Assembly: GCF_020614375.1 (NCBI RefSeq)
Contig: NZ_CP085327.1
Location: forward strand, 2,716,823 to 2,780,822
Length of the DNA: 64,000 nt
From: Haladaptatus salinisoli
Lineage (GTDB): Archaea > Halobacteriota > Halobacteria > Halobacteriales > Haladaptataceae
Direction of reading: 5' to 3'
Part shown: positions 55,673 through 63,800 of the stretch, in pieces
Layout of the letters: each line of letters starts with the position of its first letter
How positions within the stretch are numbered: the stretch's first letter is position 1
Position numbers and translations under genes: made by a program
The notes under the pieces: model-generated
Seen by the model: the letters and a program-made list of their open reading frames with translations, nothing else
Databases searched by the model: none
What the model was told of the DNA's origin: nothing

Positions 55673-56724
55673 AGGTGCTCACCGTGGTCGGCGCGCGCCC
55701 ACAGTTCGTGAAAGCCGCCGCCGTCTCGCGAGAACTCCGGCGCGACCACGATGAACTGCTCGTCCACACCGGTCAACACTACGACGACGAACTCTCGGCG
55801 GTGTTCTTCGACGAACTCGACATCCCGCGACCCGACGCCAACCTCGGCGTCGGGTCGGACTCGCACGGGAGACAGACCGCCGCGATGCTCTCGGGGCTCG
55901 AAGCGAAAATCGAGGCCGAGAAGCCGGACGCGGTGCTCGTCTACGGCGACACCAACTCGACGCTCGCGGCGGCCATCGCGGCGTCGAAGATGGAACCGCC
56001 CCTCGCGCACGTCGAAGCCGGGATGCGGAGCGGGAGCGACATCCCGGAGGAGACCAACCGCGTGCTCACCGACCACGCCGCCGACCTCCTGCTCGCTCCC
56101 TCGCCGGACGCCCTCGAAAACCTCGCCGACGAGGGGCTCTCGGAGGGCGTCCACTTCACGGGCGACGTCGGCTACGACGCCCTGCTGTGGGCGCGGGAGC
56201 GCGCCGACCGAAGCGTCCTCTCCGATTTCGGCGTCGCGGACGAGGAGTTCGTCCTCGCCACCGTCCACCGGGACACGAACGCCGACGACCCGGAACGCCT
56301 CGAAGCCATCGTGGGTGCGCTGGCGGACGACCCGCGTCCGGTCGTCCTCCCGGCGCACCCCCGGACGGTCGCGCGACTCGAGGAGTTCGGCCTGTACGAG
56401 ACGGCGGAGCGCGACCTGACGCTGACCGAACCGGTCGGCTACCGCCAGTTCGTCGCCCTGCTCGACGCTGCGAGCGTCGCGGCGACCGACTCGGGCGGCG
56501 TCCAGAAGGAGGCGTTCTTCCTCGACACGCCCTGCGTCACGCTCCGCGAGGAGACCGAGTGGGTCGAGACGGTCGAGAGCGGGTGGAACGCGCTGGTCGG
56601 CGCCGACGCGGCGGCGATTCGGGAGGCGCTCGCGGACGCGACGACCCCCGACGAGAAGCCCGCGCCGTACGGCGACGGGAACGCGGCGAAGCGGATCGTG
56701 GAGGTGCTCTCCGATGTTGCCTGA
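55669..56724 (+). CDS. UDP-N-acetylglucosamine 2-epimerase (WecB/WbpI-like)
   Basis: A 351-residue non-hydrolysing UDP-GlcNAc 2-epimerase. Characteristic parts are VVGARPQFVKAAAVSREL, HTGQHYDDELSAVFFDELDI, VLVYGDTNSTLAAAIAAS, HVEAGMRSGSDIPEETNR and DSGGVQKEAFFLDTPCVTLREETEW. It inverts C2 of a UDP-N-acetylhexosamine (WecB) or of UDP-2,3-diacetamido-GlcA (WbpI), giving the manno form. The ATG overlaps the GT2 stop (ATGA). GGAGGT at 55654-55659 gives a proper ribosome site. It is the last enzyme needed in the Wbp-like set. Confidence 0.92.
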   Translation: MKVLTVVGARPQFVKAAAVSRELRRDHDELLVHTGQHYDDELSAVFFDELDIPRPDANLGVGSDSHGRQTAAMLSGLEAKIEAEKPDAVLVYGDTNSTLAAAIAASKMEPPLAHVEAGMRSGSDIPEETNRVLTDHAADLLLAPSPDALENLADEGLSEGVHFTGDVGYDALLWARERADRSVLSDFGVADEEFVLATVHRDTNADDPERLEAIVGALADDPRPVVLPAHPRTVARLEEFGLYETAERDLTLTEPVGYRQFVALLDAASVAATDSGGVQKEAFFLDTPCVTLREETEWVETVESGWNALVGADAAAIREALADATTPDEKPAPYGDGNAAKRIVEVLSDVA

Positions 56725-57607
56725 TTACGAGTTCGAACTCTGTCTCACGCACGACGTCGACCGACCGTACAAGGGATTGCAGGCCCCGTACTACGCGCTG
56801 GCGGATAGGGATCCGAAACACCTCTCCTCGCTCCTCCCGGGCGTCAACCCGTGGTGGCAGTTCGAGGAGATAATGGAACTCGAGGAGTCGCTCGGCGTGC
56901 GCTCCGCCTTCTACTTCCTGCAGGAGGAGTCCATCTTCCGGAAATCGCCGGCGAAGTGGCTCGCGCCGCGCTACTGGGTCGAGCACCTCGGTCGGTACGA
57001 CCTCTTCGACACCGACATCCTCGACGTGCTCCACGACCTGGACGACGGCGGTTGGGAGGTCGGTCTCCACGGTTCCTACGACTCCTACGACGATCCCGAG
57101 GCGCTCCGCGAACAGAAGGCGGCGCTGGAGGCCGCGTTGGGCCACCGGATTCGCGGCGGCCGCCAACACCACCTTAACCGCGCCGACTCGACGTGGAAGC
57201 ACCACGCCGACATCGGTCTCGAGTACGACGCGTCGCTCGGGTCGAGCACCGACTGCGGGTTTCAGCACGGCTACGAGGTGAAACGACCGTTCGACGACGA
57301 TTTCCTCGTCTTCCCGCTCACCGCGATGGACATCGCGGTGCCCGACCCCGGCACCGAGTTCGACCGGGCGTGGGAGACGTGCGAGAACCTGCTGGCGGAG
57401 GCGGCGGCGAACGACGCGGTCATGACCGTCCTCTGGCACCCGCGGATGTTCGCCGAGGAGTTCCCCGGCCACCGACGCCTCTATCGCCGCCTCATCGAGG
57501 CGGCGATTTCGATGGGCGCGTGGGTCGGACCGCCGGCCGACCTCGCCGACCGCATCGCGCCCCCGAATCGGAGACCCGCCGGCGCGGCGGGTCTCCGCCG
57601 AACGTAG
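56714..57607 (+). CDS. polysaccharide deacetylase family protein
   Basis: A 297-residue protein of the polysaccharide deacetylase (NodB-like) superfamily. The metal/catalytic motif is LTHDVDRPYKG (Asp-Asp pair split as HDVD) at the N-terminus and GLHGSYDSYDD further on, with FQHGYEVKRPF and VLWHPRMFAEEFPG in the second half. It probably removes acetyl groups from a surface sugar or peptide. It overlaps the epimerase gene by eleven codon positions at its start (56714-56724). Its last codons contain a perfect 12-bp inverted repeat. Confidence 0.78.
   Translation: MLPDYEFELCLTHDVDRPYKGLQAPYYALADRDPKHLSSLLPGVNPWWQFEEIMELEESLGVRSAFYFLQEESIFRKSPAKWLAPRYWVEHLGRYDLFDTDILDVLHDLDDGGWEVGLHGSYDSYDDPEALREQKAALEAALGHRIRGGRQHHLNRADSTWKHHADIGLEYDASLGSSTDCGFQHGYEVKRPFDDDFLVFPLTAMDIAVPDPGTEFDRAWETCENLLAEAAANDAVMTVLWHPRMFAEEFPGHRRLYRRLIEAAISMGAWVGPPADLADRIAPPNRRPAGAAGLRRT
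57569..57597 (+). terminator. hairpin at the end of the deacetylase gene
   Basis: CGGAGACCCGCC-ggcgc-GGCGGGTCTCCG is a perfect 12-bp inverted repeat with a 5-nt loop, ending ten bases before the last base of the stop codon at 57607. It lies within the last codons (RRPAGAAGLRR). It could reduce read-through into the FemAB gene or stabilise the mRNA end. Confidence 0.5.
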
Positions 57608-57656
57608 CCCCCGCCTGAACCGACATCGACCGCTCTTTCTCCCCGACAGGCGGAGG

Positions 57657-57665
57657 ATAACAAAG
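57657..57665 (+). promoter_or_regulatory. ATAACAAAG motif, copy 6
   Basis: Reads GAGGATAACAAAGTGAC in the 92-bp gap after the deacetylase hairpin and ends 34 nt before the ATG at 57700. It likely starts a new transcript for the FemAB-like gene. Confidence 0.5.
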
Positions 57666-57699
57666 TGACAACCGACGTTATCGACTGGCGAGACGACGA

Positions 57700-58773
57700 A
57701 TGAGAGTCGAACGTCTAGACCTTACAGAATGGGACGACGCACTTCCCTCGGACGGGTACGAGGTGTTCCACCGGCCGGAGGCGCTGGCCGCCGTCGAGCG
57801 CCACGCGGCCGGTGAACTCCGCCTGTTCGGGGGCTTCAAGGGACAGCAGCCTATCGCGCTGCTCCCGGTCGTCGTTCGGAATGGGCCGCTGGGAACCGCC
57901 GCCCTCTCGCCGCCGCCGGGGATGGCGATACCGCGACTGGGACCGATACTGATGCCGACGAGTCCGAAGCGGCGAAAGCAGGAGAAAGTTAACCGCGAGT
58001 TTACCCGCGAAGTGCTCGACAGGGTGCGAACCGACTACGCGGAACGGTTCGCGGAGGTGGGATTCGACTCGCCGGTCGCCCGGCGGGTCGGCGAGCAGAT
58101 GGAGTCCGGGCTGACCCTGTTTCGGATGCTCTGCGGCACGGAGTACGGCGACCCCCGGCCCTACGTCTGGGGCGACCTGAGCGTCGAACCGTACTTCACC
58201 TACCACCTCGACCTCGAATCGACGACGCCGGACGCGGTCATGAAATCGTTCAGCAAGAGCCTCCGCCGGGAGATTCGGGACGCGAAGGACTTGGACGTGA
58301 CCGTCACCCGCGAGGGGATCGACGGGGCGCGCGAGGTATACGAGGACACGGTCGCCCGGTACGACGAGCAGGGCGAGACGCTCGGCCTCTCGTGGGAGTA
58401 CGTCCGCGACCTGTGGGAGGGACTCGACGAGCGCGCCCAGACCTACGTCGCCCGGGACTCGTCCGGGGAGTACCTGAGCGGCATCACCGCCCTCTACTCG
58501 AACGACGCGGCGTACTTCTGGCAGGGCGGCGCTCGCGCCGTCTACGAGGGAACGAGCGTGAACAGCCTCGTCCACTGGCGCATCATCGAGGACATCGTGG
58601 AGGGGTCGCCGGTCGAATCCGTGACGACCTACGATCTGATGGGCGCGAACACGGAGCGCCTCTGTCGGTACAAGGCGAAGTTCGGCGCCGACCTCGTCCC
58701 CTACTACCTCGTCGAATCGAGCGGAAAAACGATGGACGCCGCGAAACGAGCCTACCAATTCGTCCGGGGATGA
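57700..58773 (+). CDS. FemAB/GNAT-like acyltransferase (second copy)
   Basis: A 357-residue paralogue of the protein at 44796-45812. Shared hallmarks are GGFKGQQPIALLP, LSPPPGMAIPRLGP, the WQGGARAVYEGTSVNSLVHWRII segment and YDLMGANTERLCRYKAKFGADLVPYYLVES. The family adds amino acids or acyl groups to lipid-linked glycans in bacteria (FemABX). In an archaeon the acceptor should be a surface glycan or its lipid-linked precursor. It has its own ATAACAAAG motif and overlaps the following DUF354 gene by ATGA. Confidence 0.87.
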   Translation: MRVERLDLTEWDDALPSDGYEVFHRPEALAAVERHAAGELRLFGGFKGQQPIALLPVVVRNGPLGTAALSPPPGMAIPRLGPILMPTSPKRRKQEKVNREFTREVLDRVRTDYAERFAEVGFDSPVARRVGEQMESGLTLFRMLCGTEYGDPRPYVWGDLSVEPYFTYHLDLESTTPDAVMKSFSKSLRREIRDAKDLDVTVTREGIDGAREVYEDTVARYDEQGETLGLSWEYVRDLWEGLDERAQTYVARDSSGEYLSGITALYSNDAAYFWQGGARAVYEGTSVNSLVHWRIIEDIVEGSPVESVTTYDLMGANTERLCRYKAKFGADLVPYYLVESSGKTMDAAKRAYQFVRG

Positions 58774-59843
58774 AGTTCCTGTTTTTCACCAACACGCCGG
58801 CGCACGTCCACCTCTACCGACACGCGGTGGAGCGACTCCGAGAGCGCGGCCACGACGTGCTCGTCCTCGGGCGCGACTACGGCTGTACCCGCGCCCTGCT
58901 CTCGTACTACGACCTACCGCACGAGATATACGGGACGTGCGACACGACGAAGTTCTCGCTGTTCCGCGAGCTACCGGAACACTACGTCGAGATCTTCCGC
59001 CGAACCCGGCGGTACGACCCCGACCTCGTCTTCGGCGTCGGCTCCTACGCGGCCCACGCCGGGGCCATCTCGCGCACGCCGGTCGTCGTCGTCGCCGACT
59101 CGGAGCCGACGACCATCGACCACCTCGCGGCCCGCCCGTTCGTCGACACGTTCCTCACGCCGCACACGTTCGGCAAGGACCTCGGGGCGAACCACTTCGA
59201 GTTTCGCGGCTTCAAGGAACTCGCCTACCTCCACCCGGACGTGTACGAACCGGACTCGACCATCCGGGAGCGACTGGGCGTCAGTCCGGACGAGGAGTTC
59301 GCCATCGTCCGGTTCAACGCCTTCGGGTCGCACCACGACGTGGGCCACTCGGGCTTCTCGCCGGAGAAACGGCGACGACTCGTCGCCGCGCTCGCGGAGG
59401 AGGCGACGGTGTTCGTCTCGGACGAGGGTGGAAACCCCGCGCCCGGAGACGCCCGCGATTTCGACCTCCACCCGGCCCTGCTCCACGACGCGCTGGCGGA
59501 GGCGTCCCTGCTGGTCGCGGACACGCAGACGATGGTGACGGAGGCGGCGCTGCTCGGCACGCCCGCCATCCGCTCGAACTCCTTCGTCGGCGAGTCCGAC
59601 ATGGGGAACTTCCTCGAACTAGAACGGGAGGGTCTCATCCACAACCTGCGCTCGTTCGAGGACGTGCTCGCGCGGTCGCTCGCCCTCCTCGACGACGACT
59701 CGGCGAAAGCGGATCTCCGGGAACGCCGAGACGCCTACCTCGCGGACAAGGTCAACCTCACGGAGATACTCGTGAACATCGCCACGAACGCCGCGCCCGC
59801 GGACGAACCGATGGAGACGGTCGCCGCGGTGTCGAGACGATGA
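58770..59843 (+). CDS. DUF354 family protein (GT-B-like glycosyltransferase, first copy)
   Basis: A 357-residue DUF354 protein with the Rossmann-like start MKFLFFTNTPAHVHLYRHAVERLRERGHDVLVLGRDY. The second half has a typical GT-B pattern (RFNAFGSHHDVGHSGFS, HPALLHDALAEASLLVADTQTMVTEAALLGTPAIRSNS). The family resembles MurG/UDP-GlcNAc-2-epimerase-like folds and is found in archaeal surface-glycan clusters. The C-terminal 40 residues after VNLTEILVNIA are acidic and variable. It overlaps the FemAB gene and pairs with a second copy at 60913. Confidence 0.85.
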   Translation: MKFLFFTNTPAHVHLYRHAVERLRERGHDVLVLGRDYGCTRALLSYYDLPHEIYGTCDTTKFSLFRELPEHYVEIFRRTRRYDPDLVFGVGSYAAHAGAISRTPVVVVADSEPTTIDHLAARPFVDTFLTPHTFGKDLGANHFEFRGFKELAYLHPDVYEPDSTIRERLGVSPDEEFAIVRFNAFGSHHDVGHSGFSPEKRRRLVAALAEEATVFVSDEGGNPAPGDARDFDLHPALLHDALAEASLLVADTQTMVTEAALLGTPAIRSNSFVGESDMGNFLELEREGLIHNLRSFEDVLARSLALLDDDSAKADLRERRDAYLADKVNLTEILVNIATNAAPADEPMETVAAVSRR

Positions 59844-59908
59844 TGGGTCGTTCCCCGGTACGGCGGTACGACTTCCCTGTCGCCTGCCGCGACCGGATAA
59901 AGCGGCGG

Positions 59909-59917
59909 ATAACAAAG
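59909..59917 (+). promoter_or_regulatory. ATAACAAAG motif, copy 7
   Basis: Reads GGCGGATAACAAAGGC and ends 27 nt before GTG 59945, helping to choose that start for the glycosyltransferase. Confidence 0.5.
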
Positions 59918-59944
59918 GCTATCTCGGGAGAGTCTTCCGTCACC

Positions 59945-60913
59945 GTGTCGAGAGGAACCATCCAATCGAGCGCCAGCCCGACGGACACGATACGGGTGTT
60001 GAACCTCGTGACGAACACCGACGCCCGCTTCTTTCGGGAGCAGCTGCGGGTGCTCCGCCGACGGGGCGTCGTGGAAGAGACGCTGTCGCCGCCGGGGAGA
60101 CACCGAGTGCAGGACGCCGCCCGGCGGTCGCCGACCGACTACCTGCGCTTTTTCCCGACCGTCTTCCGGAACGCCCTCGGCGAGCACGACCTGATTCACG
60201 CGAACTACGGTCTCACCGCGCCGATGGCGCTGGCCCAACACCGACTGCCGGTCGTCCTCTCGCTGTGGGGTTCCGACCTCCTCGGCGAGTACGGCTGGCT
60301 GAGCAAGCGGTGCGCCCGACGCTGCGACGCCGTCATCGTGATGTCCGAGGAGATGGCGTCCGAACTCGACGTCCCGTGCCACGTCATCCCGCACGGCGTC
60401 AACCACTCGCGGTTCGAACCGCGACCGAAGCGGGAGGCGCGCGACGAGGTCGGCTGGGAGCGCGACGCGAAACACGTCCTCTTTCCGTACCCGCCGTCCC
60501 GGGACGTGAAGGACTACCCGCGAGCGGAGCGCGTGGTCGCCGCCGCCGCGGAGCGCGTGTCCGGCCGGGTCCAACTCCAGAGCGTCTACGGGGTTCCGCA
60601 CGCCGAGATGGCGACCTACTACAACGCCGCGGACGTCCTCTTGCTCCCGTCGAAGAGCGAGGGGTCGCCGAACTCCGTCAAGGAGGCGATGGCCTGCAAC
60701 CTGCCGGTCGTGACGACCGACGTGGGCGACGTGCGCGACCGCCTGTCGGGGGTGTCGCCCTCGCACGTCTGCGATTCCGACCGCGAACTCGTGGCAGGGT
60801 TGGTGGACGTGCTCTCCGAGCCCAGACGGTCGAACGGGCGGGAGAAGACCCGCGACGTGAGCCTCGAACGCATGGGAGAACGAATCCGAGCGGTGTACGA
60901 ATCCGTCCTCTAA
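59945..60913 (+). CDS. family 4 glycosyltransferase
   Basis: A 322-residue GT-B glycosyltransferase of GT4 type. The C-terminal nucleotide-sugar site shows KSEGSPNSVKEAMACNLPVVTTDVGDV with the E-x7-E pair, and the N-terminal acceptor domain has VLNLVTNTDARFFREQLRVL and VVLSLWGSDLLGEY. IPHGVNHSRFEP marks the domain hinge. The GTG at 59945 is chosen because an ATAACAAAG motif lies directly upstream; an earlier ATG at 59840 would add an Arg-rich leader that includes the motif. It lies between two DUF354 genes. The sugar added is unknown. Confidence 0.85.
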   Translation: MSRGTIQSSASPTDTIRVLNLVTNTDARFFREQLRVLRRRGVVEETLSPPGRHRVQDAARRSPTDYLRFFPTVFRNALGEHDLIHANYGLTAPMALAQHRLPVVLSLWGSDLLGEYGWLSKRCARRCDAVIVMSEEMASELDVPCHVIPHGVNHSRFEPRPKREARDEVGWERDAKHVLFPYPPSRDVKDYPRAERVVAAAAERVSGRVQLQSVYGVPHAEMATYYNAADVLLLPSKSEGSPNSVKEAMACNLPVVTTDVGDVRDRLSGVSPSHVCDSDRELVAGLVDVLSEPRRSNGREKTRDVSLERMGERIRAVYESVL

Positions 60914-61965
60914 TGCACGTCATCGTCACCATTCAGCATCCGGCGCACGTCCACTTCTACCGGCACGTCATCGCCGAACTGGAGGCGCGCGGACACGACG
61001 TTCGCGTCTTCGCCCGCGACAAGGACATCGCGCTCGACCTGCTCGACCGGTACGGCATCGAGCACACCGTCCTCGCTGGGAAGGCGGATTCGCTCGCCGG
61101 ACTGGCGCGGGTGCAAGCCACCTACGAGGCGCGCCTGCTCCGCGAAGCCCTCCGCATCCGTCCGGACGTGATGACCGCCATCGGGGGCGTCGCGGTCTCG
61201 CACGTCGCGCCGCTGGTCGATGCGCGGAGCGTGGTCTGGATAGACAACGAGGGCGCGCAGTCGCACCGAATCACGACGCCGCTGGCGCACGTCATCTGCA
61301 CTCCCCGGCGGTTCCGCGACGATTACGGCCCGAACCACGTCCGCTACGACGGCTATCACGAACTCGCGTACCTCCACCCCGACCGCTTCATTCCCGACCC
61401 CGCCGGACTCCGCGAGCACGGCGTGCGACCCGACGAGCGATACTTCCTCGTGCGGTTCCGGCAGTGGTCCGCCCTGCACGACGTCGGGCAAAACGGCTTC
61501 TCGCGCGACGCGAAACGCGAACTGGTCTCGTTCTTGGACGACCACGGCGATGTCTACGTCACGAGCGAGTCGCCGCTCCCCGACGAGTTCGAGGAGTATC
61601 GGCTTCCTGTGCCGCCCCACCTCGTCCACGACCTGCTCGCGCACGCCGACCTCTACGTCGGCGACTCGGCGACGATGGCGACCGAGGCCGCCGTTCTCGG
61701 GACGCCGGCGGTGCGCGCCCAGTCGTTCGCCGGGAGGGACGACATGACCAACTTCCTCGAACTCGCGGAGTACGGGCTGCTCCACTCGACGGCGGACGAC
61801 TGCGAGGCCGTTCGCAGGGCGAAGTCGCTCGTCCACTCCGCCGACCCGGAGACGTACCAACGCCGGAGGGAGCGACTCCTCGACGACAAGATAGACGTCG
61901 CGGGCTACGCCACCGAACTACTGATACGCGCCGGACGAAATCAGGCGGTCCATAACAAAGGGTGA
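60913..61965 (+). CDS. DUF354 family protein (GT-B-like glycosyltransferase, second copy)
   Basis: A 350-residue paralogue of the protein at 58770-59843. It has VTIQHPAHVHFYRHVIAELEARGHDVRVFARD at the start and RFRQWSALHDVGQNGFSRD, HLVHDLLAHADLYVGDSATMATEAAVLGTPAVRAQSFAGRDDMTNFLELA in the C-terminal half. Its ATG overlaps the GT4 stop (TAATG). The final codons HNKG contain an ATAACAAAG motif for the next gene. It probably transfers a sugar in the same glycan, at another step from the first copy. Confidence 0.85.
   Translation: MHVIVTIQHPAHVHFYRHVIAELEARGHDVRVFARDKDIALDLLDRYGIEHTVLAGKADSLAGLARVQATYEARLLREALRIRPDVMTAIGGVAVSHVAPLVDARSVVWIDNEGAQSHRITTPLAHVICTPRRFRDDYGPNHVRYDGYHELAYLHPDRFIPDPAGLREHGVRPDERYFLVRFRQWSALHDVGQNGFSRDAKRELVSFLDDHGDVYVTSESPLPDEFEEYRLPVPPHLVHDLLAHADLYVGDSATMATEAAVLGTPAVRAQSFAGRDDMTNFLELAEYGLLHSTADDCEAVRRAKSLVHSADPETYQRRRERLLDDKIDVAGYATELLIRAGRNQAVHNKG
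61952..61960 (+). promoter_or_regulatory. ATAACAAAG motif, copy 8
   Basis: Reads GTCCATAACAAAGGG within the last codons of the second DUF354 gene and ends 30 nt before the ATG at 61991. Confidence 0.45.
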
Positions 61966-61990
61966 ATCGAGCGACGCCGGAGACGAGCAA

Positions 61991-63796
61991 ATGGCACGGA
62001 CGTACGCACACCGGCTGGAGAAAGGCGCGCTCGTCGTTGGATTCTGCTCGCTCGCCGTGGCCGTCCTCGCTGCGCACCAGTCGCCGGCGCACGGGTACGA
62101 ACTGTCGATCTACCGGGCGACACCGACGCTCTTCTGGGCCGGTGCCGCCGTCGCGCTCCTCGCCGGCATCGCCGTCGCGGTGTCGGCGCCCGACTGGTAT
62201 CGCTCGCTCGGCCTCGTCCTCGGCGGAGCGACGACGCTCTCCATCGCGTCGCTACCGATCCTCCGAAGCTACCACTTCTACGGACCGGGCGACTCGCTGA
62301 CGCACCTCGGTTGGACGAAGGACATCGTCGCGGGGGAGATGGCCGCTTACGACCTGCTCTACCCCGGAACCCACACCGTCGCAATCGTCATCAGGGAGGT
62401 GACCGGGCTGTCGCTCCGTCGGTCGCTGTTGCTGATGGTCGCCGCGTTCGTTCTCGTCTACCTGCTGTTCGTCCCGTTCGCGGTGCGGGTCGTGGTGGAC
62501 GACGACCGGGCGGTGACGTTCGCGGCGATTTCGGCCTACCTGTTGCTCCCCATCAACGCAATCAGCGTCTTCGTCATGCCGCACCCGACCTCGCAGGCCA
62601 TCATGTTCCTCCCGCTGGTCATCTACCTCGTGGCGAAGTACGTCACGGCGAGCGACCGGCGGCGGTTACCGCTGCTCGGCACCGCGTCGGGGGCGCTGCT
62701 CGCGCTGGCGTCCGTGTCGATGGTGCTCGTCCACCCGCAGCAGGCCGCAAACGTCATCCTGCTGTTCGGCGGTATCGTCGTCGTCCAGTTCGTCTACCGG
62801 CTGTTCCGCGACGGTCACGCCATCGCCCGCCACCGGGCGATGTACGCGCAGACGATGTTCCTCATGGCGATCTTCCTGCTGTGGACGCCCTTCCACGAGC
62901 GGTCGGGCGGCGCGGTGAGCGCGCTGGTCACGAGCCTGCTCAGCGACCCGGCCGCCGCGGCCGACGCGACCCACGCCGCCGCGAGCCTCTCGCAACTCGG
63001 CGGGAGCATCCGACTGCTGTTCGCTAAACTCTTCCTGGTGAGCCTGCTCTTCAGCGTCGTCGCCGGACTGTTCATGCTCGGCGGGCTGTTCGACCGCGTT
63101 CGGGGGACCGACACCAGCGCCTTCGCGAAGTACGTCGCCGTCGGAATGATACCGCTGTTCGGCCTCTTCTGTCTCTTCCTCGTCGCGAGCTTCGGCCAAT
63201 TTCACTTCCGCGTGCTCGGATTCATGATGGTCCCGGTGACGATGCTCGGCGGAATCGCGCTCGCGAGAGGATTCGACGCCGTCGGGCGTCGACTCCCGAA
63301 CGCCGACCCCGTTCCGGGGTTCGCCGCGGGCGTCCTCGTTCTGCTGCTCGTGCTCTCGGTGCCGACCCTGTTTCACTCGCCGTACATGTACCAGCCGTCC
63401 GGGCACGTCGCCGAGAGCCAGATGGCGGGGTACGAGACGGCGTTCGACCACCGCGGCGACGCCCTGTTCACCGGACTTCGGTCGCCCGGTGAGCGATACG
63501 CCGACGCGATTCTGGGCTACGAGGACAGCAGGCGAAGCGATTTCCGAGGGGCGCCGATTTACGGTAGCGAGTACAACGCGACCGGCAAGAACTTCACCGC
63601 GTCCCGGCTCACCTCCGCCTTCGACGGACCCCGTTACCTGCCGATAACGGAGGCCGGGGTGCAACGCGAGACCGAGGTTTACAACGGTCTGCGATTCCCG
63701 GAGCGCGGATTCCGAACGCTCGAGAGTCACCCCGGCGTCGCGCGAGTGCAGTCGGGCGGCGGCTTTCGACTCTACTACGTGAACTCGACCGCGTAG
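61991..63796 (+). CDS. polytopic membrane protein of the glycan cluster
   Basis: A 601-residue protein with about twelve membrane spans from residue 12 (VVGFCSLAVAVLAAH) to about 460 (VLVLLLVLSVPTLF), then a 140-residue extracytoplasmic C-terminal domain. The loop FYGPGDSLTHLGWTKDIVAGEMAAYDLLYPGTH carries acidic and His residues between spans 3 and 4, as in GT-C glycosyltransferases and oligosaccharyl- or polymerase-type enzymes. I cannot give a firm family. Its place before the flippase suggests polymerisation or transfer of the finished glycan. Confidence 0.7.
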   Translation: MARTYAHRLEKGALVVGFCSLAVAVLAAHQSPAHGYELSIYRATPTLFWAGAAVALLAGIAVAVSAPDWYRSLGLVLGGATTLSIASLPILRSYHFYGPGDSLTHLGWTKDIVAGEMAAYDLLYPGTHTVAIVIREVTGLSLRRSLLLMVAAFVLVYLLFVPFAVRVVVDDDRAVTFAAISAYLLLPINAISVFVMPHPTSQAIMFLPLVIYLVAKYVTASDRRRLPLLGTASGALLALASVSMVLVHPQQAANVILLFGGIVVVQFVYRLFRDGHAIARHRAMYAQTMFLMAIFLLWTPFHERSGGAVSALVTSLLSDPAAAADATHAAASLSQLGGSIRLLFAKLFLVSLLFSVVAGLFMLGGLFDRVRGTDTSAFAKYVAVGMIPLFGLFCLFLVASFGQFHFRVLGFMMVPVTMLGGIALARGFDAVGRRLPNADPVPGFAAGVLVLLLVLSVPTLFHSPYMYQPSGHVAESQMAGYETAFDHRGDALFTGLRSPGERYADAILGYEDSRRSDFRGAPIYGSEYNATGKNFTASRLTSAFDGPRYLPITEAGVQRETEVYNGLRFPERGFRTLESHPGVARVQSGGGFRLYYVNSTA

Positions 63797-63800
63797 AACG

